Assembly: GCF_001680005.1 (NCBI RefSeq) | Contig: NC_033562.1 | Span: 1,612,001-1,676,000 of the forward strand | DNA from: Plasmodium coatneyi | Taxonomy: Eukaryota; Apicomplexa; Aconoidasida; Haemosporida; Plasmodiidae | Length of the DNA: 64,000 nucleotides | Reading direction: 5' to 3' | Part shown: piece after piece, positions 26,213 through 38,138 of the stretch | How the letters are laid out: each line of letters begins with the position of its first letter | Numbering within the stretch: the first letter of the stretch is position 1 | Notes under the pieces: generated by a model | Told to the model about the DNA's origin: nothing | The model's input: the letters and a program-made list of their open reading frames with translations, nothing else | The model's database searches: none | Position numbers and translations under genes: made by a program

Positions 26213-29200
26213 TTAATGTTTTAAGCAAACCGCTCCGTTAGGATATGCATTTTGTTCTTCATTTATGTATTCCATTTTAGATAGAAATTTCCTATACCAC
26301 TTTCTCCTCCTTTTTCCTTTTCTGGACATCTTGAATTCATTATATTTCTTCTTCAAATTTTTCATAAACGTCCTTCTATACCTGTGGAACCATTCCATCT
26401 TCCCTCTTTCATCTAAGTATAAGTATACAATATAAATAAGGACTGCAACTCCAACAGCTATTAATGATGGGAATAAAGATTGTAATACACCGTATAATGT
26501 ACCATATGAAGAAGCTAAAGCCGCGCCCTCAAATGTGGCTTCAGTAACGGTCTCCACCACAGTTACTGTACTAGTCAATGTACACTGCGCAGCAGTAAGT
26601 ATAGTATTTGAAAACGAACTCAATATTGAACCAAACGAAAAACCAGAAAATAGAGAACCTGCTGTATCAGCCACACACTGCCCAACTCCAGCTGCCATTT
26701 TAGGTACACCCTCTGCAACCGCCCCTGCAGTTTCCTTAAGACCTAAAACTGCAGCGTCTAACACAGCATCTACTGGCGCTACATGAATATATCCTATTGT
26801 AAAGCCTATTATAGCTCCTATAGCAAGTGCTGGTACTAATCCATAAATAGCCAATTTCTTTAAAAGTCGAGCTCTTCTTTTTTTTCTACTAGGTTCTTTT
26901 ATAGGGTTCGCAAGAATACTTTCAAAAAGAATTTCTTCTTTTGTTCGGTATAACGGATCGTTGACGTCTACATCAATTACATGGGACACAGGTAATTCTT
27001 TTAATATTCTCAACTCCTTTGGGGCAACATTTTTCATAATTGCTCCAATCAACCATGTTTTTTTTTTAATTACCGGTTTTCCCTTTTTCTTTTTTTTTTT
27101 TTCTAAATGTACATCTACCTTGAATTTTTTCCTCTTTGCGACCGCTTTTTTTTCTTCTTCCACGTTTTTATCATCATCTTTGCTTTTAGAATCGAGGGTG
27201 TCGTCTATAAGTTCATTTTTTTTATTCCTTTCACACATGTGCGTGCTTATAATAGCAGTTTTCTTTTTTTTCTTTTTACTCGTTATTATTTCATCTGTTT
27301 GCTTTTTTTCACTCATATGTATTTCTATAGTCCATTTTTTCTTTTTTGTGATTTGCTCGATTTCTGTTTTGTCCGTTTTATTTGCCACATCGCTCTTTGG
27401 TAATTTGTCGTCTTTTGGGGTAATTTCCACAGGAATAACTTTTTCTAAAGAATGGCCCTTTGGTATTTTGTCCTTTGAGGTGATTTCCACAGGAACTTTT
27501 TCTAGTGAATCCCTCTTTGGTGTCAATTCCTTAATATCCTTCCTTACATGGATTTTTTTTATTAACTCGTTTTTTTGTAATATTTCCCTTCTGTCTATAG
27601 CAAGATTTTCATCTATGAAGTCTTCATATTTTGGGAGAAAAATGGTATGACCTCTTTTCAGATTACTTGTCCCTATCAAATGGTCCTTTCTCAAGAGCCT
27701 CTTTTCCAACAGGTCATTCTCTTTCAACAAATCGGCCTCCTTCGAAAACGTCCTTTTTCTGAGCAGCTCATTCTCCTTCACCAAATCGGCCTCCCTCAGA
27801 ACCTTCTTTTTTAGCAGTTCATTCTTTTTTACCAAATCTGCTTTTTGCGACACATTTCTTTTATAGTGTGCATCTTTTTTTGTCCTCCGGGAACGGTTTA
27901 CCTCCAGAGATAAATTTTCTCTCCTTTTCAAATTGGCCCTTCTTACCAGTGGATGATCTATATGTAACGCTTCCCTTCTGGGCAATTCGTTCCGATTTTT
28001 GAGCGAATTCACATTTTGCAATAAATGGTGGTCAGGGTATCGCGCATCCACATTGATTGCCGAATCAAAAGGTCGCTGTGAAAAGTAATACGCATCCACG
28101 TCCGGAGGAGCAGGACGAATGATGTGATAATTACTTACTTTATTTTGTGATGTTCCGTTATTATCTGCATTAGTGATATTATGTAATACATCCACCAGCA
28201 ACACTTTTAATTCATGTAATTGCGATTCTGTGATAGGTTGGTCACTTAGCAAAACTCCTTTTAATTCTTTTAATTTCGATTCATCCATTAATTTTCTGGA
28301 TATGATGAATCTTCCAAATATATTTAATAAAGGCAAATAGGTTAATCTCTTACTAAACTTATTTTTATTTATTACACTTAAAATGTATTCAGTGTTTAAT
28401 TCATTTCCTAACAAAATGTCTTCTAATTCTTTTAGCATTAATTTTCGTATAGATGGATTGCTTAAAAAATTTTCCTTCAAGACTTTGAAAACGCTCCTTT
28501 TCTTTTTTCCTATTAGTTCCCTATCGGATAGGACCTGCTTCACTTCCTGTAATTTGGATTCTGTTATTAATTTATTATTTAGCAAAGCTTGTTCTAAATT
28601 TTTTAATTTTGCTTCAATTATTTGTGGTCTGATCAATAATGTTTCTTTTATTTCATTTAACAAGGACATTACTCGACTCTGTTTTCCCCCGCCTCCGTTC
28701 GATGCGTCTATGGACGGTGGTGGTTGCAATCCCTGTTGTGTCTGCTGTTGTGGTGGTGGTGGTGGCCACGGTGGTGTAGATGGTGTTGGTGGTTCTGACG
28801 ATGGTTGCAGTCCCTGTTGTGTCTGCTGTTGTGGTGAAGGTGGCGGGTTGGATGGTCCATGTTGTTGTTGTGGTGGTGGTGGTGGCCACGGTGGTGTAGA
28901 TGGTGTTGGTGGTTCTGACGATGGTTGCAGTCCCTGTTGTGTCTGCTGTTGTGGTGAAGGTGGCGGGTTGGATGGTCCATGTTGTTGTTGTGGTGGTGTA
29001 GATGGTTTCGGCGATGGTGTGTCTGATGGTCCTTGTGTCTGTTGTTGTGGTGGTGGTGTAGATGGACGTCCTTCTGATGGTGGTGCTTGTGTTGGATATG
29101 TGTTTGGTGCTTGATGTGATTGTTGTTGTTGTTGTTTTTTTCCCGTTGAGTCATTTGTTCTAACACCTTCTTTTACATTGCTTTCAGTGTACGAACCTAC

Positions 29201-29766
29201 GCTCTGTAATTTGGTGGAGTTCTTCAATTCATTCGACACAATTCGGTTAACGAGTGCATTTTGGTCCAGTGTACATTTCATTGAATTCTGCTGGCCTGCA
29301 TATTTTTGGACCACACACTGTTGACGTGCATTCTGTTGATTAAATTGCGTTGGCCAGCGCAGGTCATCCTGCGACGGCGCATATGGCGCCTGCAGAGATG
29401 CGCGTTCAACGGTTAGGTCATCTTGATTTATTCTGTTTTCCGTACATATAGGGGAAGAGGTACTCTACAAAAATTAGGTTAGAAAATAATGGGTGGTTTA
29501 GTATGTGGGCAATATACCCTCCTTTTCTGTGCATAGAATAGACAAAATTATGTCTATATATGTATAAGGAGGCAGAACATATATATATATATATAGGTAT
29601 ATACGTATATATATGTACTTATATATATACCGATATATGTATATATGCATATATGTGTATGTATGTATATATATGTAATTCTCTTTTTAGGCCTCACCTT
29701 ATAAGGATTTAGGACTACACATAATAATAGTGTACATAGGAAAGTTTTAGGAACAAAGTGGGACAT
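26213..29766 (-). CDS. Large two-TM protein with Pro/Gln and Lys-rich repeats, function unknown
   Basis: Exon 1 (29766-29698) encodes the signal peptide MSHFVPKTFLCTLLLCVVL and ends LNPYK at donor GTGAGG. Exon 2 (29464-26213) starts after TTTGTAG with STSSPICTENR. The intron (233 bp, TA-rich) is phase 0. The product is about 1106 aa. In order it has an N-terminal region with three or four Cys, a Pro/Gln-rich region with a perfect 40-residue duplication, Leu/Lys helical segments, a charged region with 17-residue-like repeats (ADLVKENELLRKR), Lys runs, then two membrane segments (LVPALAIGAIIGFTIGYI and SLIAVGVAVLIYIVYLYL) around a roughly 110-residue Ala/Gly/Ser/Thr-rich loop, and a very basic tail. 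I see no clear PEXEL. The two-TM layout recalls RIFIN/STP-like topology, but I do not recognise a family. The frame is intact. Confidence 0.8.
28746..28998 (-). repeat. 120-bp coding tandem duplication (Pro/Gln-rich)
   Basis: Bases 28746-28878 and 28866-28998 are identical at a 120-bp period. They encode two copies of a 40-residue unit containing HGPSNPPPSPQQQTQQGLQ and SSEPPTPSTPPWPPPPP. The lack of even silent differences indicates a recent duplication. A shortened third unit follows. Confidence 0.95.
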
Positions 29767-31753
29767 ATTTCCCCCCCCTCCCTTCTTTGCTTTTTGGTGT
29801 ATGTTATGTGCGATTTTTTTTCAAGGTAGTCATCCTTTTTAATATGTATCTACCGTTGTTCATTCTAAGGAGTAGTAGCATATATTTCATAGTAATGTCA
29901 AATGATGTGTACGCCCTTCCTCGCTCCTTGCTCCATATACTTCCATATTTATAAAAGAATCAAATGTTTCTTTGTGGGAAGGATGTCAATATTTTCATGG
30001 GATAGAGAAAACATGATTACGGGGGACCACTTCTTTTACGTGTACAATGTATATATTTTTTGGTTAGCAGGTGCAAGTGATGTTCGTGCTCATTCCATAT
30101 CATTTTATTGGACCGCTCATATAGGGCGTAATTTTTTTATAATATATGCAAGAGAAGTAAGAATTTCCCCTTTCCAATTATATTTTATACCTTTCGTCTT
30201 AGATACACCATATAAGTCGCAAACATATATATATACATATATAGTTATATATATATACAAATATGTAAATAAATATTCGACCTTATATATATGCATATAT
30301 ATATTTGCAAACTCATATAAGAAAACAGAAAAAAAACAAAAAAAAAAAAAATTAACTAAAAAAAAAGGGCAAAGGGGAACTTTTCTTTACTAAAAAGCCG
30401 AACACTAAAAATTATGAAATAAAACTAATCTTAAAATTATTAATATATCATCATGCAATTCAAATAACACATGCAAAGTTTTTTCTTGAGCGCACTGTGT
30501 ATTTTTTTTTTTTTTTTTTTTCGGGTTTTTACACGATATATATATCGCAAATTTTTTTGCTATGAAAAAGAAGAAAAGAAAAATTCAGCCATTCTAGCGG
30601 AACCTGGAGATTAGATATTATTTATGAAATTTAAGATAATATTTATTGAGCACATTACAGTGGAGAAAAGCTCACATATATCGCACATTTTTTGTTCTAT
30701 ATGTGTGTTCTTTTCCTTTTTTTTACCATTAAATATAATATCATATATGAAAATTTCTCGTTCTCTTTTTTTGTTTTTAATTATACCAATAGGAAAAGAA
30801 ATAAGGGTGGGGGGGACCGGTAAGGACACCTATCCAACTTAAGAGGAAGTGTTTTCTCTATGGCGGGGGAAGTTATTCTTCCTTTTTTTTTTTTTTTTTT
30901 TTTTTTTTGCGGTATTTTTTTTAAACGGTAAGTATTACTTTTTATTTATATTATTCATGTGAAGAAATCATAGAATGAAATAAAATAAAGGAGTACGTGC
31001 CATTTTGTTGCATATAAATATAAGATACTTCTTCAGACATCATAAGAGCGTTAGTTCATTAGTTCACATATCGAAATATATACCAAAATATTATTGTAAA
31101 CGGCGCGCATAGGAGTGATTGCAACCATCATGTTATGCACTTCATGGTAAAAAAAAAGGGGGGGCGGGGAGAAGATTGAATATTAAATCTATATGTTCCA
31201 TTTAAAAGAAGGAACAGTATTCGCCGAAGGGAACAACTTCCCTCCCCCAAAGGAGGGAACAACATAACCGTCCCCTCCTAACATCCTTCCTCCCACCACT
31301 AACAACATTCCTTCCACCCCAAACAACGGTTGTTCTTCATCCAAAACAAAGGTTCTCCTTCATCCCAAAACAATGGTTCTCCTTCCACCCCTAACACAAC
31401 CTTCCTTCCACCACACTAATAACCTTCCTACCACCACTAACAACCTTCCTCCCACGAACCACCTAACACCCTAACACCTTCCTTCCCCAAAACAACGGTT
31501 CATCCTAACAAAGGTTGTTCACTTCCTTCCTCCTTCAAACAACAACGGTTCCTCCCAACGGTCCGTAACCCTTTGTAACGGCTGTTCCTCCCTTCCTCCT
31601 CCTCAAACAGCGGTTCAACACTGTTCAGTGTGGTTTGCAGGGGTTGTTCATTCCTTCTTCCCTCCTCTTAACAACGGTGTGTACCAGTCCTTCTAACAAC
31701 GGTTTGTAATGGTTCTCCTTCATCCCAAACGGCTTGGTTCGGTTTGGTACGGA
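29767..31753. other. Intergenic; AT tracts then C-rich repeats
   Basis: Upstream of the 26213-29766 gene the DNA is AT-rich with (TA)n near 30225-30310, poly(A) near 30337-30365 and poly(T) near 30501-30521 and 30883-30908. From about 31230 it turns into C-rich minisatellite DNA, which marks the border of the variant-gene block. A 163-codon plus-strand frame at 29902-30393 runs into TA repeats and is not called. Confidence 0.55.
31230..31745. repeat. Degenerate C-rich minisatellite (CTAACAACCTTCC type)
   Basis: Irregular units built on CTAACAAC, CTTCCTCC and AACAACGGTT recur for 500 bp up to the stop of the 31754-32810 gene. The CCTAAC element resembles the telomere complement. The same motif family recurs in KIR and SICAvar introns further right. 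Confidence 0.8.
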
Positions 31754-32810
31754 TCACTTTGTTCCAACGACCACACTCCAAAAGATAAATGCTATGAATG
31801 CAGAAATTGCTATCCCACAAGTGGTCCATGCATAGGGTGGCGGTGGACTGCCTATAGAAAGGGTCACAATTAAACCAACACACGGTAAAACTAATAAATA
31901 TAAAGCGAAAAGGGTCAATACGAGAGGGGACAGGAATGCTTCCCCTTTTCTTGTCCATAATCTTCTTTTTATAGCATACAACACTTTATTAAGAAATCCA
32001 GTGCGCCTGGGTTGGAATACCCTTGGGGGATGGAATTCCCCTATTCTTCCTTCATTTTTTTGTGCTTTATTTCTTCTATATGTTGTTGTTGAATAATCAT
32101 CATAATGATAGTCATCATTTCGCTCCTCAAAGAGGCTGTCCATCGAGGAATTGCTGTCCATGGAGGAATTGTTGTCCAGGGAGGAACTGGAAATGCTATC
32201 CATGGAGCAAGTGCTGTCCAAAGAGAGGTCTATTGCACCGGAATGGCGACGGTTCTTCCAAAAGGGGTGATAGGAAGCAACCTCATTATCCATTTTGGGA
32301 CGTCCATTGTTACCAATGTTACCACTTCTTGCTGCATGGAATCGGTGATATAATTTTTTATCGTTCTGATCAAAGAGGTCGCCTATTCCTTCCTTCCGTA
32401 AAAGGACGTTGTCATCGTCATTGTTATTGTTTGATGTATCATCATCATCACTCCACTCGGTTTTTAGTGATGTTTTTACACCACCACTAAAGGTGCCTTT
32501 CTTCTGAACTTCCACACCCTTGGATGATGTACTTAAAGCACACACCTAAAAAAAAGAAGGTTGTTAGGGATGGTAGGTGGAAGGAACCTTGTTAGGTGTT
32601 GTTGGTTGGAGGAAGGTTGTTATGGTGGTGGAAAATTTTTTTTTTTCTATTTTATTTTTAAAGAAAGAAGATGGAAGTTCATTTATAATAATGCATGTGC
32701 GAATTCCAATAATGTAGCTCTTATTATCTTACGTAGTTAGTATTTTGCGTCCAAAGGAGCAGCAGGGCAAAGGTGAGTATGAACAGCTTCGTAGGGAATG
32801 GTGCCATCAT
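31754..32810 (-). CDS. Signal peptide plus two-TM subtelomeric protein, paralogue A
   Basis: Exon 1 (32807-32733, or from the ATG directly before it at 32810) encodes a hydrophobic signal, APFPTKLFILTFALLLLW, and ends at donor GTAAGA. Exon 2 (32545-31754) starts after TTTTTTTAG; both borders are phase 0. The protein is about 288 aa. It has a polar N-terminal half with Asn/Asp runs, the block YHPFWKNRRHSGAIDLSLDS, three or four SSMDSN-type units, and the block FEERNDDYHYDDYS. Two C-terminal hydrophobic segments follow (LVLTLFALYLLVLPCVGLIV and CGIAISAFIAFIFWSVVVG). A paralogue lies at 57400-58532. No clear PEXEL is visible. I cannot name the family with confidence; a Pv-fam-d-like or other Plasmodium exported family is possible. 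The frame is intact. Confidence 0.75.
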
Positions 32811-33414
32811 TTTGCTGTTTTTTTTTGCTTCCTTCTTTTTTTTTTGTTTGCTTCTTTTTTTTTCCTTTTTTGAGTGTGTGTGTAGAAATATATATTTTTA
32901 AAATGAAGGAAGTAATTAAAATGTGCATAATACTAATTAATGCAAAAGTTATGTGGTCATTTGAATGAAGAGCGACATGGTTTTTAGTTATATTCTATAC
33001 AATTTATGAATTAACATCCTTAATAATCCTATTCCCTTTTATAAGAAAAAAAAAAAAAGAGAATGTTACACCCCCTCTACCAACACTCACCCCCACACCC
33101 TAACACAGTCTTCCTTCCACCTACCACCGCTAACAATCTTTCTTCCACCTAACACCTACCAAGTAGTATGTCGCCTTCCCTCCTTTTAAGGGTGTAATGG
33201 AAGGAGGAGTAGCAAATTATTATGCACATTTTTAACAGTGGAATTTTTATACATATATATTAAAAATTCTACCCGTTTTTTTTTTTTTTTTTTGGGGGAG
33301 AGATAATGTTAAATAAAAAAAAATAAAAAGAAAAAAAATTGCCCCCCAAAAAGAAAAAAAAAGAAGTGTTCTTAAGAATAAATTTCACTATGAGCACAGA
33401 GATATATATACATA
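32811..33414. other. Divergent spacer between two-TM gene and KIR1
   Basis: This 600-bp spacer separates a minus-strand and a plus-strand gene, so it should carry both promoters. It contains C-rich repeats near 33066-33165 and a poly(T)-G run near 33275-33300. Most of it is repeated near 58676-58990 upstream of the second two-TM gene. Confidence 0.6.
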
Positions 33415-34415
33415 ATGCCGGTCCCAGTAGGTGGAACACCACCCACGCTTACTTCCCATTTAAAAGAATGAGCATATATATATATATATATGTGCACACA
33501 TACATTTACACATATTATTCATGTGTAACACCTTACCCATTTTATAATAAGAAAATGTAGGGACATATAAGAGCACACATATATTTTGTTAATTATACCT
33601 GTAGGTACCAGAATTGAAGGATGCACCTTCAAAATCGTTATTCTATGATAATTTCGGAAAAGGGTCAGATTCTTGTCATGAAGGGTACACCGTTAATTTA
33701 AAGAATATTTTGGAAATGGACAGTGGTGGAAAGGTCTATGTTGGTAGCATTAAGAAAGCGGAGTGCTATGTATCTAAAATGCAGAAGAACAGCATGAACA
33801 CATACTATAAGGATCGCTGTAATTTTCTATTTTTCTGGATAGGCGAATTATTATCTGCCAATTTAGATGATAGTTTATTACCAACTATTATGCAGTTAAT
33901 TTGCACGGAATTAAAAAAGTGGTATGCTAAAAATGAGTGTAAAATTATTTGTACTCATGCTAAAAAGGACCTCTTCCTTAAGAGAAAAGTAATATTCGAC
34001 TATAAGCACGACTGTAGTGTCATACAAACAGCAATCCTTAGTAAAGATTCCACTTGTGCTGCTACATATGGCCCCTATTTGGACGCCATTATTCGAATAT
34101 ATACGGAAGTAAAATACGATTGTGAAACGGCTTCCTCCTCTGCCAATGATCCATATTGTAAGGAGTTTGTAAAATGGTTTGAGTATGGCAATGATCCAGA
34201 AAACTTAAAATCACAGTGTGAATCATCGCAGGAATACCGTGGACCGAAACCTGATCCTGAAGGTCACTCACAAGGAGTTCCTTCCCCTACCGCCGCAGTT
34301 GTCCCAGCTGCCGTGTCTACAGTGTTTGGAGTATTGGGAATTCCAACAATCACTTTTCTTTTATATAAGGTACAGTTACCACAATATACATAATCCTATA
34401 TATATATATATATAT

Positions 34416-34468
<53 letters not shown>

Positions 34469-34869
34469 TATATGTATATATATATGTATGGACATATACA
34501 TATATATATATATAGTTATATGTGTATATTTCATATTTGTACTTACTATTTTTTTCCAATATTTAGTACCGTCTCCTACCTTCCTGGGTACAAAACACCC
34601 TTTCCTCCGGTGGAAAGAATCGAAGGAAAAGAACACCCAAGGGGAGGCGCAATGTAGAAATATTCACAGACACATTAACAGACACTTCCACAACAGACGC
34701 GTCCATAGAAGACATTTCTACAATATATTCAACAGCGGACGTTTCTATAACTGCAAGTTCTATAGAATATAATGTATCACCATCACCATCATCTACCACC
34801 ACCACCAGAAGAGGAACAAATAATAGGAACAGCCAGAATAGAAAAAACATACACTACCGTGCAATGTAA
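33415..34869 (+). CDS. KIR variant protein 1
   Basis: Exon 2 (33605-34369) starts after CCTGTAG and encodes ELKDAPSKSLFYDNF, the Cys-bearing ectodomain, the family motif CNFLFFWIGELL, DPYCKEFVKWF, and a membrane segment VFGVLGIPTITFLLYK. Exon 3 (34567-34869) encodes a cytoplasmic tail starting YRLLPSWVQNTL, rich in Ser/Thr and Arg, ending HYRAM. All borders are phase 0. A 12-nt first exon (33415-33426, MPVP, donor GTAGGT) is the best candidate but is weak. The product is about 359 aa. Intron 2 is almost pure (TA)n. KIR proteins belong to the pir superfamily and are thought to be variant proteins of infected red cells. The gene appears intact. Confidence 0.88.
34384..34525. repeat. (TA)n microsatellite in KIR1 intron 2
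   Basis: Nearly uninterrupted TA dinucleotides with a few ATGTATG and GCACA breaks fill most of the 197-bp intron between the membrane exon and the tail exon of KIR1. Length is likely to vary between isolates. Confidence 0.9.
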
Positions 34870-35082
34870 TGCGTTCCACCCCCGCCCTCCCCCCATGGGG
34901 AGAAACTATAATTTTTTTTTTTTTTTTTTTGTAATCCTACATGTACACTATTTACACACAGTTATAAAATGTACCAAAAAGGAACGGAAGGGAAAAATGA
35001 AAAAAAGAAGAAAAAAAAAAGAAAGAGGAATAAAATTAAAAAAAAATGACATATTTAAAAAAAAAAGAACATATTTAAAAAG

Positions 35083-35119
<37 letters not shown>

Positions 35120-35549
35120 GAAAAGGGGGGGTTGTGAACACATATGTATGTATATAGAATATCATATATGAATTAAAAGGAAAGAAGAGAAAGAAGGGAA
35201 TCGTATTGCTCGAATAACGTCATATACATATTTTTGTTTGAGTTCATTATTAGTAAACGTAGCTGAAGAAATGAGGAAAGAGTAGGAAGGGTGAGGGTGT
35301 ACACAGCAACATATTCTTATATGGGGATGTGTATATACTTCTGTTTTCCTTTTTTTTTTTTCTTCTTCATATAATGATTGCAATTTTTTTTGTACCATAT
35401 TCCTCCTTCCTTCTGCATTTTTTTATAAATGTGCACGCTTCCTCCCTCACTAAATATAGTTTAAAGGTGCACATTCATGTGCACATGAATAGAAAAGGAA
35501 CAAAAAAAAAGAGAGCTCTTTTTATGTTTGAACTGTGCACTACATATAT

Positions 35550-35598
<49 letters not shown>

Positions 35599-35933
35599 TT
35601 AAAAAAATTAGGAGTAATTCTTTTTTTTTTTTTTGGGGGGGGGGAGGAGGGCATATTAATATAAAAAAAACTTTTAAATCCATTAATACCTATTGAATAC
35701 CTATTGAATTCATATGGAAATTTTTCTGCTCAAAAGGGAGAGGAAAGAAAAAGTAAAAATTCCACAATGACACATACCATTCATCCACACTTACAGTCCA
35801 ATCATCATCATAAAGCACAACAGAAATTTTTTGCATACATACAACACTCCTTCCCCCCCTTATTCTGATTGTGTGAATATATAAACAATTCCAAAAATAA
35901 GTTCACTATATACAACACACACATACATGAACC
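34870..35933. other. KIR1 3' flank to KIR2 5' flank, no gene
   Basis: The spacer has a poly(T) run just after the KIR1 stop, A-rich tracts with an (AAAAG)n block, a (TA)n tract near 35550-35595 and a T/G homopolymer run near 35622-35643. Lysine-rich translations here come from A-rich DNA and are not genes. Confidence 0.6.
35096..35127. repeat. (AAAAG)n pentanucleotide microsatellite
   Basis: About six AAAAG units occur in a row, ending in a G run, downstream of KIR1. Confidence 0.85.
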
Positions 35934-37563
35934 ATGTCCAAATCGGTAAGGAACAACACTGAAGAAAAGGAAAAAGAAAAAATAAAATAAAGGAATAAAA
36001 AAAATTCAAAAAAATTAAAATTAAAAAAAAAAAATGCGACTCCCCCCGTATGTCTACATATGTATATACATATATATGTAATTAGCATATATATACCCCA
36101 TACATATATATATATATATATACATATAACATATACATATATGCCCATATATACATGCATATTTATGTTCCACACACATAACACTCCCCTCTCAGACGTG
36201 CGGAATAGAATCAATTACTGATACGTTAACCTTAAATAACATTTTCTATACAAATTTCGAGACTGTTGTAGAGGGCTCCCCCGACGGGGATGGTGCTACA
36301 AAATTGACGTCCGAATTACCGAAAACCTGTCAAAATTGTACCGAAATTATTAAAGATGTTAAGAAAATCGACAACGCCTACTTATACGCATGTCAGCAGA
36401 ATAGAGAAGGGGCGCAGGGCGATAGTGCCCCCTGCCGCCGCTTTTACTACTGGTTCGGAGATAAATACTGGAACGACTTAAATGGTACAAAGTTGTCAGA
36501 AGTGCTAGATAAAATTTACACTACGCTGGAAGAAACTTCTTCCTGCAGTAGTGGAAAGAAGTGTAATTTTAAATATGAAGATCTTAAGGACAAAGAAAAT
36601 CACCAAACCATTTTCAAAGACATGAAAATCATATTCGAATATTACAACGGTTATGAAGGGGTAGAGAGTGAACTAAGTCGGAGTGGTACCACCTGCGCGG
36701 AAAAATGGTCAACCTATTGGACCAAACTTTCTACAGCATGTACAGCTATGAAGGACAAGTGCAAAGAAGGGGGCACGGGTGATCATAAGGGGAAACCATA
36801 TTGTGAAGACTTTAATAATACCTATGCAATACATTGTGAAACAGCTAATCTCCCCCAACAGATGACGGAACTAATAATACAGATCCAGCGTGAAGCTGCC
36901 GCAGCGGCCTCTACTGCAGAAGAAAACTTAAATAAAACCACCACCACAGCAACCACCTCTTCCATATTCGGCACCTTAGGACTAACTGTTGCTCCTTTCC
37001 TTCTATATAAGGTAATAATTGCTCATTATAATTACAATTATAGTTAAAATTGAAATATTAAAAATATAATTCTCCTCCACTCCTAACACAAACTTCCTTT
37101 CACCTACCACCTAACAACCTTCCCTTCCACCTACCACCCTAACACAACCTTCCACCTACCATCTTAACACAACCTTTCATCCAACCTACCACCCCTAACA
37201 ACCTTACTTCTCCTTCAGTATAAACCATGGTCATCTTTGTTTGGTAACCACTCTTCTGGAAATGGAGGAAAAAGGAGCAATAGAAGAAAGGGAAGATCAA
37301 CTGAACGTCACCACTTTGATACACTCACAGAAAACAGCTCAACATTCGATTCAACCGACGACATTTCTACTATAGGTGAATTTACAGCAGAAGATTCCAC
37401 AACACTACGTTCTACCGCATACAGAAGACGGTCTACCACAGGACCGTCCACCAGGGAAAGACAGGCTACCAGGAATGGAAGAATAAAAACAGGGACAAAT
37501 GCCAATAATAATAATACACCAGGTCATCATCAAAGAACGAATGTAAGTTACGGTCGGATGTAA
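35934..37563 (+). CDS. KIR variant protein 2
   Basis: Exon 1 (35934-35945, MSKS) ends at GTAAGG. Exon 2 (36196-37011) starts after CTCTCAG with TCGIESITDT and carries the motif CRRFYYWFGDKYW, further Cys residues (CNFKYED, GKPYCEDFNNTY) and the membrane segment SSIFGTLGLTVAPFLLYK. Exon 3 (37219-37563) starts YKPWSSLFGN, is rich in Ser/Thr/Arg, and ends VSYGRM. All borders are phase 0. The product is about 390 aa. Intron 2 (207 bp) contains CCTAACACAACCTTCCACC-type repeats. Exon 3, intron 2 and the pyrimidine-rich 3' flank resemble those of KIR7. The gene appears intact and belongs to the pir-type variant proteins. Confidence 0.92.
37075..37216. repeat. Telomere-like minisatellite in KIR2 intron 2
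   Basis: Units such as CCTACCACCCTAACAC and AACCTTCCACC fill the intron between the membrane and tail exons of KIR2. Confidence 0.85.
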
Positions 37564-37699
37564 CACCGCCGTTGTGTAACACTTTGTAATGTAACACTCA
37601 TTTGGAATGTTGAATGAGTGTGTGCCCGTTCGCTCAAGAGCGGGAGGGACAAAATAACACTGTGCACAGTTTATATATATAGTGTAAGAAAAGATGCAA

Positions 37700-37917
37700 A
37701 ATGACCATTCTTCCTTTCTTTCCTTCTTTCCTTCCTTTCTTCATATTTCATTCCTTTTTTTCCTTCTTATTCCTTCTTTTCCTTTTTTTCCTTCTTTCGT
37801 TCCTTCCTTAGACTCTCCTTTTCTTCTTTCCTTAGACCACTTCCTTTCCTTCTTATTCCTTCTTTCGTTCTTTCCTTCTTATTCCTTCTTTTTCCTTCTT
37901 TCCTTCCTTCTTTCAGT
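37700..37917 (+). repeat. Polypyrimidine (TTCC)n tract
   Basis: Plus-strand TTCCTTC-type units run for about 220 bp downstream of KIR2. A related tract lies in the matching position after KIR7 (about 61695-61815). Confidence 0.85.
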
Positions 37918-38087
37918 AATTGTAACTTATCATCATTATCATGTGGTCCTGCAACAAAATAGTGCGCACAAATGACTATACAAATGGCAATAAGGATGAT
38001 GATGTTCATCATCATTCATATATAATAATATATATATATTTACTAACATAGAGCATACACATAAAAAAAAAGGAGTTGCACCCGAAA

Positions 38088-38138
38088 TCACCTAACCCTT
38101 CCTAACCCTTTCTAACCCTTCTGAACCCTCCTAATCCT
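38088..38138. repeat. Interstitial telomere-like array (CCTAACCCTT)
   Basis: Four to five degenerate units (CCTAACCCTT, CTAACCCTTT, CTGAACCCTC, CCTAATCC) closely resemble the complement of the Plasmodium telomere heptamer with 3-4 extra bases. Confidence 0.8.

Noticed and set aside
28708..29166. Overlapping open frames rich in His/Asn, Thr and Gly/Cys across the Pro/Gln repeat region
   Set aside because: They are alternative frames of the CAA/CCA repeats in the large minus-strand gene; that gene's frame is open over 3 kb and has signal and membrane segments.
29902..30393. 163-codon plus-strand open frame
   Set aside because: It runs into (TA)n and poly(A) DNA, has no signal peptide, motif or plausible splice partner.
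34772..35137. Plus-strand frame with long Lys runs
   Set aside because: It starts inside KIR1 exon 3 in another frame and continues through A-rich repeats.
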